A stretch of DNA of 64,000 bases from assembly GCF_002094305.1 (NCBI RefSeq), contig NZ_LWTX01000004.1, forward strand, positions 310,001 to 374,000, written 5' to 3'. The position numbers and the translations under genes were made by a program. The notes under the pieces were generated by a model. The model was not told the DNA's origin. It ran no database searches and worked only from the letters and a program-made list of their open reading frames with translations. Numbering within the stretch: the first letter of the stretch is position 1; each line of letters opens with the position of its first letter. The stretch comes from Prescottella equi. GTDB taxonomy: Bacteria; Actinomycetota; Actinomycetes; Mycobacteriales; Mycobacteriaceae. Below, piece after piece: positions 7,929-16,525 of this stretch.

Positions 7929-8660
7929 TCAGCAGGCCATCGCCAGGGCCGTGCGGGTGCGCACCGGAATGCCCGCGGCCTCGAACGCGTCCAGCAGACC
8001 CTGACCGCGGCGTACTGCCACCGCATTCGACATTCCCGTCGCCAACGGGATCCGCGTCACCGCACTCAGCACCGCATCCGCCACCAGCATCGCAAAGCGC
8101 GACGTGTCGACCGGAGCACACAGCTCGAGCGCGCGGCGCACCGCGGTGAGTGAGGTAAGGCATCGATGCGCGGTCCAGACGTGGAGCGCACGCTCGCACG
8201 GGAGCGTCACGACTCCCCGCGTGTGCGCCAGCTCGTCGTCGGGAAGCACCCGCAGCGTGGTGTCGACGACAGCGGCCCAGTCGATGCCGTTGTCGCTGTC
8301 CATGTGGACCCACAGGTTGTCGACTCCGGGATCCCACGCCCTCCCCTCGGTCACGACCAGAGCGGCGACGCGTCCGACGATCGCGTGCACCAGCGCAGCG
8401 GCCACCTGAAGGGCGGCGGCATCGGGCGAATGCAGATCCTCCAGCACGCGCGCGAACATGCGGTCCACGCGATGCGCCGGCTGATGGTCGGAGCCGGCGA
8501 CGCAGGACGCGATCGGCCACCAGCGCCGCTTGCCTTGATGGGCCATGGTCGCGACGGCGTAGACGCGCGGGTAGTCGGGAGAGATATCCCGTAGGCGGCA
8601 ACACGAGGCGTCGAGCGCTGTCGTCTCCGAACTGAACTGGATATGCGCAGTCGCGGCCAT
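7929..8660 (-). CDS. Unrecognised protein in iron locus
   Basis: A 243-residue protein I cannot assign to a characterised family. It is soluble-looking, with no signal peptide or membrane helix. Visible features are an early Cys pair (DASCCRLRD, about 19-22), a Trp-rich RRWWPIASC, a conserved-looking core around WDPGVDNLWVHMDSDNGIDWAAVVDTTLRVLP-type sequence (given here only in part) and a C-terminal Cys. The ATG at 8660 has GGAGG seven bases upstream. An iron box lies 39 bp upstream, and the gene is divergent from the FecCD importer. A role in releasing or reducing imported iron is plausible by context, but the CC...CxxC 2Fe-2S motif of FhuF reductases is absent. Confidence 0.7.
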   Translation of the reverse strand: MAATAHIQFSSETTALDASCCRLRDISPDYPRVYAVATMAHQGKRRWWPIASCVAGSDHQPAHRVDRMFARVLEDLHSPDAAALQVAAALVHAIVGRVAALVVTEGRAWDPGVDNLWVHMDSDNGIDWAAVVDTTLRVLPDDELAHTRGVVTLPCERALHVWTAHRCLTSLTAVRRALELCAPVDTSRFAMLVADAVLSAVTRIPLATGMSNAVAVRRGQGLLDAFEAAGIPVRTRTALAMAC

Positions 8661-8698
8661 CGTGCCTCCATCGAGAGTTCGAGTTGATCAACAGAAGC

Positions 8699-8717
8699 GT
8701 AGGCTACCCTTACCTAG
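8699..8717. promoter_or_regulatory. Iron box upstream of the 7929-8660 gene
   Basis: GTAGGCTACCCTTACCTAG matches 14 of 19 positions of the DtxR/IdeR consensus, with both TAGG and CCTA half-sites intact. It lies 39 bp before the ATG of the - strand gene, where a repressor would block its promoter. Confidence 0.72.
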
Positions 8718-8769
8718 GATGCGACCGAGGGGTCCACATGTGCCGCACAGCGGATACCGCCCTCGCGCG

Positions 8770-8793
8770 TTCGGTTAGGCTTCCGTAACCTGA
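8770..8793. promoter_or_regulatory. Double iron box upstream of the importer operon
   Basis: Two overlapping registers fit the DtxR/IdeR consensus: 8770-8788 (15 of 19) and 8775-8793 (14 of 19, ending CCTGA). Overlapping registers offset by 5 bp are what two repressor dimers on opposite faces of the helix would use. It sits 39-62 bp before the GTG of the permease gene. Confidence 0.72.
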
Positions 8794-8831
8794 CGCTCGA
8801 TAGCGTTACCTCTCATAGGAGCACCCTGCAC

Positions 8832-10310
8832 GTGTCGACGACCCGCCTCCCGGACGTGACCTCGGATGCGTCGAAGCACCGTGTGCCGAGCGCATACGGC
8901 AAGGAAGTGATTCCGGAAGGCCCGGCGCCCCGGTCCCGTCGACTGCTGGCCGACCTGCTCGATCTCGGCGTCGTGGCCATCCCGATCGTCATCGGTTGGT
9001 ACCTCGTCGACTCCCTCGGCGACGCGAAGGGCGGCGGCCAGGCCGATCGGGTCGTGTTCGGAGGCGCCGCACTGCTGATCGCGGTGGCCCTGCTGGTGTG
9101 GAATCGGGGCTTCCGGGAGGGCAATGCCGGCACCACCGTCGGCAAGGGCTGGTGCAGTCTCGTCACCCGGGACGCCGCGACGGGTGCTCCGATCGGAGTG
9201 CGGCGCGCGCTGCGCCGACGGCCATGGCGCTCGTCCGGCGCCGAGGTGGTCCACGAGGCGACCGCCCGCGCCGACGGGTTCACGCCGGTCGTGCCGGACT
9301 CCTCGCTCGCGGCGGTCCGCCGCCGCAGACTCCTCGGCCTGGCAGTGCTCGCCGCCCTGCTGGTGCTCGTGTTGTTCGCGAGTGTCGCCGTCGGCGCGCG
9401 GCCACTGTCGTTCGCCGAGGTGTTCCACGCGCTGTTCTCGTCCACCGACAGCGAGACCGACATCATCGTCCACACGTTGCGGATTCCGCGGACGCTGCTC
9501 GGGCTCGTCGTCGGCATCGCCCTCGGAGTCGCGGGTGCCCTCATCCAGGGACATACCCGCAACCCGCTCGCCGACGCCGGTCTGCTCGGCCTCAACGCCG
9601 GTGCGGCCTTCCTCGTCGTCATCGCGATCTACGCATTCGGCCTCACCGCGCCGAGCCAGTACCTGTGGTTCGCTTTCGCGGGATCGGCGCTCGCCTCGAT
9701 CACCGTGTTCGGGCTGTCGTCGATCGGCAACGGCAAAGCCAGTCCGCTGAGCCTGGCGCTCGCCGGCGCCGCCGTCGCGTTCTTCCTCCAGGCCATGACC
9801 AACGCCGTCGTCATCCTCGATCAGACCACGCTCGACGGCTACCGCTTCTGGGTCGTCGGCTCGGTCGCGGGCCGCGGCTTCGACATCTTCTGGCAGGTGC
9901 TGCCGTTCCTGATCGTCGGCCTGGTGATCGCGATCGCGAGCACGCCCAGCCTCAACGTGATCAGCCTCGGCGAGGACGTCGCCCGGTCGCTCGGCACCAA
10001 CATCGCAATGTCCCGCACGATCGGCATCGTCGCGATCACGTTGTTGACCGGCGCGGCGACCGCGGCCTGCGGTCCGATCGCGTTCATCGGCCTGGTCGTC
10101 CCGCACGTGGCCCGGGCCATCACCGGTCCCGACTACCGCTGGCTGGTGCCGTACGCCGGACTGCTCGGCGGCTTGATGCTGGTGATGTCCGACGTCATCG
10201 GCCGCGTCGTGGTCCGTCCCGGCGAACTGCAGGTCGGCATCGTGCTGGCCGTGGTCGGCGCCCCGTTCTTCATCGCGCTCGTGCGGCGCAGGAAGCTGGC
10301 CAGCCTGTGA
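8832..10310 (+). CDS. Iron ABC permease with N-terminal RDD-like domain
   Basis: A 492-residue fusion. Residues about 35-110 form an RDD-like membrane module (PRSRRLLADLLDLGVVAIPI, ending in EGNAGTTVGKGW). Residues about 160-490 are a FecCD/BtuC-type permease with roughly nine helices and the family motifs RIPRTLLGLVVGIALGVAGA and GLVVPHVARAITGPDYRW. FecCD permeases form the channel for ferric-siderophore or heme import; the RDD part is extra and its role is unknown. GTG start with AGGAG about 9 nt upstream. The stop overlaps the next permease start (GTGA), so the operon is translationally coupled. A double iron box precedes it. No substrate-binding protein gene is in the cluster. Confidence 0.88.
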   Translation: MSTTRLPDVTSDASKHRVPSAYGKEVIPEGPAPRSRRLLADLLDLGVVAIPIVIGWYLVDSLGDAKGGGQADRVVFGGAALLIAVALLVWNRGFREGNAGTTVGKGWCSLVTRDAATGAPIGVRRALRRRPWRSSGAEVVHEATARADGFTPVVPDSSLAAVRRRRLLGLAVLAALLVLVLFASVAVGARPLSFAEVFHALFSSTDSETDIIVHTLRIPRTLLGLVVGIALGVAGALIQGHTRNPLADAGLLGLNAGAAFLVVIAIYAFGLTAPSQYLWFAFAGSALASITVFGLSSIGNGKASPLSLALAGAAVAFFLQAMTNAVVILDQTTLDGYRFWVVGSVAGRGFDIFWQVLPFLIVGLVIAIASTPSLNVISLGEDVARSLGTNIAMSRTIGIVAITLLTGAATAACGPIAFIGLVVPHVARAITGPDYRWLVPYAGLLGGLMLVMSDVIGRVVVRPGELQVGIVLAVVGAPFFIALVRRRKLASL

Positions 10311-11410
10311 GCGTCCTGAATTCTCTGCCCCAATCCGCGGCCGGCGACAGCGCCAAGGTGCCGTCCCGCCCGGCGCTGCGCATCGGTCCCCTGTCCCTGG
10401 TACTGCGACCGTTCATGATCGTCGTGAACGTGGCCCTGCTGGTGCTGCTCTTCCTGCTCGTGTGCATCGGCATCGGCCGCGGCGACTTCCCGCTGTCGAT
10501 CGCGGAGGTCACCAACGTCCTCTTCGGCGGCGGCTCCAAGGTGCAGCGGTTCATCGTCATGGATCTGCGCCTCCCGCGAGCGTTGGTCGCGGTCCTGATC
10601 GGCATCGCGCTCGGCATCTCCGGAGCCATCACCCAGTCGATCGCCCGCAACGCGCTCGCGAGCCCCGACATCCTGGGCATCACTTCGGGCGCCAGCGCGG
10701 CGGCGGTCGCGCTGATCGTGCTCGGCGGCGGGGGCTCGTTCGTGGGTCTGCTCGCGACACTCGGCATCCCGCTGGCGGCACTGGCCGGTGGCCTGCTCAC
10801 CGCCGCGGTAATCTACCTGCTGGCATGGCGGAACGGTGTCGAGGGTTACCGCCTGATCCTGATCGGTATCGGGATCAACGCCATGCTCATCGCCGTCACC
10901 GGGTGGCTGCTCATCTCCGCCGACATCAACGACGTCTCCCGCGCCAAGGTCTGGCTCAACGGTTCCATCAACGGCGCCGGGTGGGGCCAGGTGTGGCCGG
11001 TGGCGATCGCACTCGCGATCATCGGCGGCTGGGCGATCATCGCGACGTTCACCCTCGGAGCACTGCGCCTCGGCGACGACAACGCCCGCTCGCTCGGCGT
11101 CCGGCAGCAGTCCGCACAGGCGAAGCTGCTACTCGCGTCGGTGATCCTCGCGGCCGTGGCCACCGCTGCCGCCGGCCCGGTCGGTTTCGTCGCGCTCGCC
11201 GCCCCGCAGGTCGCGATGCGCCTGGTCCGCTCCCCCGGCCCGCCGATCATCGCGTCGGCGCTCACCGGCGCGGTGCTGGTCGTCGGCAGCGACATCATCG
11301 CCCGCACGATCCTGCCCGTCGAACTGCCCGTCGGCATCGTGACGTCGGCGCTCGGCGGCCCGTTCCTCCTGTATCTGCTCGTCCGCAACAACCGGAAGGT
11401 CTCGGCATGA
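10307..11410 (+). CDS. Iron-siderophore ABC transporter permease (FecCD)
   Basis: A 367-residue second FecCD-type permease. After a 35-residue cytosolic leader come about nine to ten helices carrying RLPRALVAVLIGIALGISGAI and ARNALASPDILGI, the signature of BtuC-fold importers, and AAPQVAMRLVRSPG at the coupling-helix region that contacts the ATPase. Start GTG at 10307 overlaps the previous stop (GTGA); the stop overlaps the ATPase start (ATGA). It should heterodimerise with the preceding RDD-fused permease, as FepD/FepG do. Iron control is inferred from the box upstream of the operon. Confidence 0.93.
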   Translation: MSVLNSLPQSAAGDSAKVPSRPALRIGPLSLVLRPFMIVVNVALLVLLFLLVCIGIGRGDFPLSIAEVTNVLFGGGSKVQRFIVMDLRLPRALVAVLIGIALGISGAITQSIARNALASPDILGITSGASAAAVALIVLGGGGSFVGLLATLGIPLAALAGGLLTAAVIYLLAWRNGVEGYRLILIGIGINAMLIAVTGWLLISADINDVSRAKVWLNGSINGAGWGQVWPVAIALAIIGGWAIIATFTLGALRLGDDNARSLGVRQQSAQAKLLLASVILAAVATAAAGPVGFVALAAPQVAMRLVRSPGPPIIASALTGAVLVVGSDIIARTILPVELPVGIVTSALGGPFLLYLLVRNNRKVSA

Positions 11411-12255
11411 CCACCACGGCTCACCCCGCTCCCGCGCCGCGCCTCGTCGCCGAGAACCTCACCCTCGGCTACGGCGACCGGGTGATCGTCGAGGGACTCG
11501 ACGTCGAGATCCCCAGCGGCGTCATCACGACCGTCATCGGCCCCAACGGCTGTGGCAAGTCGACGATGCTCCGCGCGCTCGGCCGCCTCCTCAAGCCGCG
11601 CTCGGGCACGGTCCTGCTCGACGGCAAGGCCATCACGACCATGCGCACCAAGGACGTGGCCCGCACGCTCGGCATGCTGCCGCAGGCCCCCGTCGCCCCC
11701 GAGGGGCTCACCGTCGCCGACCTCGTCGCCCGGGGCCGGCACCCACACCAGTCGTGGATCCGGCAGTGGTCGTCCGACGACGAGACCGAGGTCGCGCACG
11801 CACTGGCCCTCACCGGCGTCGCCGACCTCGCGGACCGTCCCGTCGACCAGCTGTCCGGCGGCCAGCGCCAGCGGGCCTGGATCTCGATGGCGCTCGCGCA
11901 GGGCACCGACATCCTGCTGCTCGACGAGCCCACCACCTACCTCGATCTGTCGCACTCGGTGGAGGTACTCGACCTCGTCGACCGGATGCACGAGGAGATG
12001 GGCCGCACCGTGATCATGGTGCTCCACGATCTCAACCTCGCCGTCCGCTACAGCGATCATCTGATCGTCATGTCCGAAGGCCGGATCGTCGCGTCCGGCA
12101 AGCCGCAGGACGTCATCTCCGCCGAACTCCTCGCGGACGTCTTCGGGCTCGAGGCCACCGTCATCGACGACCCGGTCTCGGATCGTCCGCTGATCGTCCC
12201 GATCGGTACCCGGCACGTGTACGGCGCGGTGGGCGGCCCGCACCGCGAACGGTGA
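11407..12255 (+). CDS. Iron-siderophore ABC transporter ATPase (FecE-type)
   Basis: A 282-residue ABC ATPase: Walker A GPNGCGKSTML (about 43-53), Q-loop LPQAP, signature LSGGQRQRAWI, Walker B ILLLDEPTTYLD and H-loop VLHDLN. This is the FepC/FecE layout that powers BtuC-type importers. ATG overlaps the upstream permease stop by ATGA. It is the last gene of the three-gene iron operon and convergent with the alkylsulfatase only 6 bp away. The substrate-binding lipoprotein needed to complete the importer must be encoded elsewhere. Confidence 0.94.
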   Translation: MTTTAHPAPAPRLVAENLTLGYGDRVIVEGLDVEIPSGVITTVIGPNGCGKSTMLRALGRLLKPRSGTVLLDGKAITTMRTKDVARTLGMLPQAPVAPEGLTVADLVARGRHPHQSWIRQWSSDDETEVAHALALTGVADLADRPVDQLSGGQRQRAWISMALAQGTDILLLDEPTTYLDLSHSVEVLDLVDRMHEEMGRTVIMVLHDLNLAVRYSDHLIVMSEGRIVASGKPQDVISAELLADVFGLEATVIDDPVSDRPLIVPIGTRHVYGAVGGPHRER

Positions 12256-12261
12256 GTCTCG

Positions 12262-14157
12262 TCAGGGCGTGACGATCGCGAAATCCGGATCCGGGGCGTC
12301 GAGGTAGCCGATCAGCTCGGTGAGCTTCGCGGCGTCGCCCTCGACCCCGATCCGGCCGGCGCCGACCATCCCGGCAACGTCGCCGCCCCCGACGACGGCG
12401 GCGATCAGGTCCGGGCGGGACAGCGACAGTCGGACGTCGGGCTCGGACGCTTCACCGTCGAGGTCGTAGTGCACGAGCAACCCGTTCCGGAGGTGGGTGC
12501 GGTGGTCGATGCCCTCGTCGGTGATCCGCCAGTCGATGGTGATGTCGGCGTCCCATGCGCGGGGCCCGTCGATGCGCAGCGCGATCGCGTCGAAGACCTG
12601 CTCCACCGACAGGGCCGCCGCGATGTCCGGGGCGTCCGTCCGCGTGGGCGTGCCCACCGGCCCGTTGCGCAGCTCGTAGGCGCCCATGAGGAAGAAGTTC
12701 CGCCACGTCCCGTTCTCCGAGCCGAAGCCCAACTGTTCCAGGGTGTCCGCCTGCAGCGTCCGCGCCTCGGCATGATCCGGCTGGGCGAAGATCACGTAGT
12801 TGAGGACCTGCGCGACCCAGCGGAAGTCGCCCTCCGCGTACGACTTCCGGGCCTTCGCCACCACCTCGTCGGCGCCTCCCATGAACTCGACGTGCCGTCT
12901 CGCCGCATCGACGGGAGGATGCTCCCACAGGGTGGCCGGGTTGCCGTCGAACCAGCCCATGTAGCGCTGGTAGACGGCCTTGACGTTGTGGCTGACCGAC
13001 CCGTAGTAGCCGTGCGTGTGCCAGGCCCGCGCCACCGCCGGTGGCAGCTCCAAGTTCTCGGCAATTTCGATACCGGTGGCGCCCTGGTTGAGAGCCCGCA
13101 GCGTCTGATCGTGCAGATACCCGTACAGGTCGCGTTGCAGCGACAGGAACTCGGTGAGCCGCTCGGTACCCCACGTCGGCCAGTGGTGCGACGCGAACAG
13201 CACGTCCGAGTGCGCCGCGTACCGGTTGATCGACTCGGTGAGGTACTTCGACCACACGTGCGGGTCACGCACGAGTGCGCCGCGCAACGTGAGCAGGTTG
13301 TGCAGCGTGTGGGTGGCGTTCTCCGCCATGCACAGTGCCCGGCGGTCCGGGAAGTAGAAGTTCATCTCCGACGGCGCCTCGGTGCCGGGCGTCATCTGGA
13401 ACTCGATGCGGACCCCGTCGATGGTGGCGGTCTGTCCCGTGTGGTCGATGTCCACGGTCGGAGTGAGGAGGGTCGGTGTCCCGGTGGAGGTGGTGGGGCC
13501 CAGACCCGCGCCGACGGCGCCGAGCGGTCCGCGCGGTAGAGCGGCCCCGTACATGTAGGCCGCCCGCCGCCCCATCGCCGTGCCCGCGTAGACGTTCTCG
13601 GCCACCGCGTGCTCGACGAACCCGACCGGGGCCAGGATCGGGCACCGGCCCGCCGCGACGTACTCGGCGGTGGTGACGCCCTTGACGCCGCCGAAGTGGT
13701 CGATGTGCGAATGCGAGAAGATCACCCCCACCACGGCACGGTCGCCGCGGTGCGAGCGGTACAGGGCCAGACCCGCGGCCGCGGTCTCCTCGGAGATCAG
13801 CGGATCGATCACGATCACCCCGGTGTCGCCCTCCACCAGCGTCATGTTCGACAGGTCCAGGCCCCGGACCTGATAGATCCCGTCGGTGACCTCGTACAGG
13901 CCCTGCATCGCGCAGAGCCGGGACTGACGCCACAGACTCGGATGAACCGTCTCGGGGCAGTCCTCGTCGAGGAAGGCGAACGAGCCACTGTCCCAGACCA
14001 CCGCACCGTCGGCGTTCTTCACGACTCCCGGCTCCAGCGCGGCAACGAAGCCGCGCTGCGCGTCGGCGAAGTCCTGGTCCTCGTCGAACGGCATCACCTT
14101 CAGCGACTCCGCGTGCCGGGCCTGCACGGTCGCCGTGGCCTGTCCCTGATCGGTCAT
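12262..14157 (-). CDS. Alkyl sulfatase (SdsA1-like metallo-beta-lactamase fold)
   Basis: A 631-residue type III alkylsulfatase that hydrolyses alkyl sulfates such as SDS to alcohol and sulfate using two Zn ions. The metallo-beta-lactamase domain carries HSHIDHFGG (about 149-157) and later metal ligands in FASHHWPTWG. An alpha-helical dimerisation domain follows (around WFDGNPATLW...EHPP), then a C-terminal SCP2-like lipid-binding domain (from about 505). No signal peptide, unlike secreted SdsA1, so it is likely cytosolic. ATG at 14157 has GGAAGGGA upstream. Length fits the family (about 620-660). Confidence 0.92.
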   Translation of the reverse strand: MTDQGQATATVQARHAESLKVMPFDEDQDFADAQRGFVAALEPGVVKNADGAVVWDSGSFAFLDEDCPETVHPSLWRQSRLCAMQGLYEVTDGIYQVRGLDLSNMTLVEGDTGVIVIDPLISEETAAAGLALYRSHRGDRAVVGVIFSHSHIDHFGGVKGVTTAEYVAAGRCPILAPVGFVEHAVAENVYAGTAMGRRAAYMYGAALPRGPLGAVGAGLGPTTSTGTPTLLTPTVDIDHTGQTATIDGVRIEFQMTPGTEAPSEMNFYFPDRRALCMAENATHTLHNLLTLRGALVRDPHVWSKYLTESINRYAAHSDVLFASHHWPTWGTERLTEFLSLQRDLYGYLHDQTLRALNQGATGIEIAENLELPPAVARAWHTHGYYGSVSHNVKAVYQRYMGWFDGNPATLWEHPPVDAARRHVEFMGGADEVVAKARKSYAEGDFRWVAQVLNYVIFAQPDHAEARTLQADTLEQLGFGSENGTWRNFFLMGAYELRNGPVGTPTRTDAPDIAAALSVEQVFDAIALRIDGPRAWDADITIDWRITDEGIDHRTHLRNGLLVHYDLDGEASEPDVRLSLSRPDLIAAVVGGGDVAGMVGAGRIGVEGDAAKLTELIGYLDAPDPDFAIVTP

Positions 14158-14275
14158 GAGTTCCCTTCCGCCGCACCGCTGTATCCGAACGCAGTCGCAG
14201 CGTGACATCTCGGGCGCGGTCGACGCCTCACCCGGCACGGGTGAACAGGCGCAGTCCAGCGCTCGGCAGCCCATC

Positions 14276-14887
14276 TCACAACCTGACGTGTCGGATCCCG
14301 ACCGCCGCCCGGCGCAACTGATAGCGCACCGGATGCAGGCGAGGGCGTTCGAGCTGCAGATTCAGCCTGTCGCCCAGGTGCTCCACGATCTCGTCGACGG
14401 TTCGGGTGTCGGTGTCGACGTGCTCTGCGAATCGGTCGGCGGCGAGTGCGGTCACACACCGGTCTATCTGCTGCATGGCCCAGGTTTCGTCTCGGCCGAC
14501 GGCGCGCCCGAGCCAGTGCCCGCCGCGCGTCCGGAGCCGACGCCGGAGCGTTTCGGGCGATGCGACGAGCGTGAAGTGCCGGACGTCCACCTCTTCTGCC
14601 GCCAGGCCGGTCGTGATCTCGTCGAAGTAGTCGGAGTTCACCAACGTCATCGGCACGATCACCGGACCGGCGTGCGCGGTCACCGCGTCGGCGAGGGTGG
14701 CAATGACCGCCGACCGCCACTGGGCTCGGTCCTGGAAGTCGTCCCGCGCGGCCGCCGGCAGCATCTTGTGAATCGCGAATCCGATGAGTTCGGGATCGGC
14801 CACGTGCGAGCCCGGGATCCGACGGTGCAACTCGAACGCGGTCTGCGTCTTACCCGCACCGAAGGCGCCGTTGATCCACACCAGCAT
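14276..14887 (-). CDS. tmrB: TmrB-like P-loop ATPase
   Basis: A 203-residue protein starting MLVWINGAFGAGKTQTAFEL: Walker A GAFGAGKT is almost at the N-terminus. The order of later blocks (IVPMTLVNSDYFDEI, HFTLVASPETLRRRLRTR, AMQQIDRCV) follows Bacillus subtilis TmrB, an ATP-binding protein that confers tunicamycin resistance. Whether this one binds tunicamycin or another nucleoside is unknown. The ATG at 14887 has no Shine-Dalgarno sequence, but TACGCT six bases upstream could be a -10, which would make the mRNA leaderless. An in-frame upstream start would add 13 residues with no homology. Confidence 0.75.
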   Translation of the reverse strand: MLVWINGAFGAGKTQTAFELHRRIPGSHVADPELIGFAIHKMLPAAARDDFQDRAQWRSAVIATLADAVTAHAGPVIVPMTLVNSDYFDEITTGLAAEEVDVRHFTLVASPETLRRRLRTRGGHWLGRAVGRDETWAMQQIDRCVTALAADRFAEHVDTDTRTVDEIVEHLGDRLNLQLERPRLHPVRYQLRRAAVGIRHVRL

Positions 14888-14971
14888 GGGCCGAGCGTAG
14901 CGGTGGACGTTCGGGGAGCCACCCACCGAGACGACCGCCGCAGAACCGCGTATGCGATGGGCCGCCTGAGA

Positions 14972-15715
14972 TCAGTCGACCGGTGACGTCGCTGCTGCGG
15001 CGACGATGCGGGCGAGGTCGCCGGGCCGGCTCCACATGGGCCAATGCCCGGTCGGGAGGTCGACGACATCGACGTGGTCGAGTTTCGACACCTCGGCGAA
15101 CATGGGGTGACCCGCGTCGGCCCACTCCATCACCTGCGCGCTCGGGATCGAGCAGCACACCAGGGTGGTCGGGACAGCAAGACGCGCATCGTTGGTGAGC
15201 GTCACTTGTCGGCGCAGCACTGGGCCCGGTTCCGGAACGGCCCTGTCGCGAAAGCGCTCGAGTGCCGCGGCGCTCAGGCCCTCGAGGCTGGCCTGCCGGC
15301 CGAGCTCCTCGAACGGCGGCAGTGGGAACTCGGTCAGGTCTTCGGGCGTATCCGGGGCGAAGACACTGCCGTCGGCGACGGGGCCGCTGTCGACCCACAC
15401 CACTCGGCGGACGAGTTCAGGATGCCGATCGAGGACGAGACTCACCGGCGCGTTGGCTCCGCTGTGCGCCACGATGACCACCGGCCGGGCCGTGGAGGCC
15501 GAAGCCTGGGTCAGAACCCGTTCGATCGCGGCAACCTGGTCGTCGAGCGTCCTGGATGCACGGTCGGGGTCCTGTCCGTCGAGCCCGGGAAGCGTCATCG
15601 GGAGGGCGCGCCAGCCATCGGCAGTGAGGTGTTCCAGCACCTCGTCCCACGCCCAGGCGCCCAGCCAGTGGCCGGCGATCAGAATGAGGGTCGGGCTATT
15701 CGCGTTTGTCGTCAC
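14972..15715 (-). CDS. Alpha/beta hydrolase
   Basis: A 247-residue alpha/beta-hydrolase with the oxyanion loop AGHWLGAWAWD near the N-terminus, the nucleophile elbow AHSGANA (Ser about 85), a candidate acid in the C-terminal half and the catalytic His in PTGHWPMWSRP (about 224). The compact single-domain layout resembles salicylate-esterase/hydroxynitrile-lyase-like members. Substrate cannot be named. GTG start. It is divergently transcribed from a WYL-type regulator with 72 bp between starts, so that regulator probably controls it. Confidence 0.83.
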   Translation of the reverse strand: MTTNANSPTLILIAGHWLGAWAWDEVLEHLTADGWRALPMTLPGLDGQDPDRASRTLDDQVAAIERVLTQASASTARPVVIVAHSGANAPVSLVLDRHPELVRRVVWVDSGPVADGSVFAPDTPEDLTEFPLPPFEELGRQASLEGLSAAALERFRDRAVPEPGPVLRRQVTLTNDARLAVPTTLVCCSIPSAQVMEWADAGHPMFAEVSKLDHVDVVDLPTGHWPMWSRPGDLARIVAAAATSPVD

Positions 15716-15787
15716 ACGACGATGCTCTCAGGCCTGCTGGACAACGGTATGTCACCATTTTGGCATGATTTTTCGTCGGGCTGAGCA

Positions 15788-16483
15788 GTGAAGAGGGCCG
15801 AGCGGCTCCACGCCCTGTCCGAGATGCTGCGCCGCAGCGGACCACGGGGATGCACCGCCGAACGACTCGCCACCGAGTTCGGTGTGTCCGTGCGGACGGT
15901 CAAGAGAGACCTCGCCGCGCTCGAGAACAGTGGCGCGCTGCTCTGGTCACGCCCGGGCCCCGGCGGCGGCTACGGGCTGGTTGCCCGAAGCACCCTGCCA
16001 CCGGTGAGCCTGTCCCCCGCGCAGGCAGTGGCGCTGCTGACGGCGGTCTCCGCCGCCCCCGATGCCCCCTACGCCGATCTCGCCGCGGCCGGCATCCGAA
16101 AGATCATGGACGTACTCGATCCGCGGACCCGGGCGAAGGCCGACGAGCTCGCCGGTCGCATCTGGGTCGACGCCCCTCCTACGCCGCGCACGATCAAGTC
16201 GGCGCTGGAGGAAGCGATGTCCGAGCAGCATGTGGTGCGCATCCGCTACACCTCCCGCGACGGCGACACGACCACCCGGGACGTCGAACCGGTGATGTTC
16301 GCCGCCAGGAACGGGCAGTGGTACCTGATCGGGTGGTGCCGACTGCGCAGTGAGATGCGGTGGTTCCTGGTGCCCCGGATCGAGCACGCCACCGCAACCC
16401 GCATCCCGTGCAGCGGCCACGGCATCGACGAGATCGGCACGCCTCCTCCGACGGCACGCCCCGTGAACGGCCACGGTGAGTGA
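15788..16483 (+). CDS. WYL-domain transcriptional regulator (YafY/DeoR-like)
   Basis: A 231-residue regulator. An N-terminal winged HTH (about 1-60: RLHALSEMLRRSG, TERLATEFGVSVRTVKRDL) precedes a C-terminal WYL domain (about 135-215) with QWYLIGWCRLR in place of the canonical WYL strand. WYL domains sense ligands or oligonucleotides. Lacking the WCX extension it is shorter than many family members (about 320). Divergent position makes the adjacent alpha/beta-hydrolase gene its likely target. Confidence 0.87.
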   Translation: MKRAERLHALSEMLRRSGPRGCTAERLATEFGVSVRTVKRDLAALENSGALLWSRPGPGGGYGLVARSTLPPVSLSPAQAVALLTAVSAAPDAPYADLAAAGIRKIMDVLDPRTRAKADELAGRIWVDAPPTPRTIKSALEEAMSEQHVVRIRYTSRDGDTTTRDVEPVMFAARNGQWYLIGWCRLRSEMRWFLVPRIEHATATRIPCSGHGIDEIGTPPPTARPVNGHGE

Positions 16484-16525
16484 GGCGCTCGATCGGCGTC
16501 TGCGACCGGCCCGCCGGACGATCGG

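Noticed and set aside
7912-8691. 259-residue alternative - strand frame over the iron-locus unknown gene
   Set aside because: Arg/Gly-rich translation; the 243-residue frame has the better start (GGAGG before ATG), iron-box spacing and protein-like composition.
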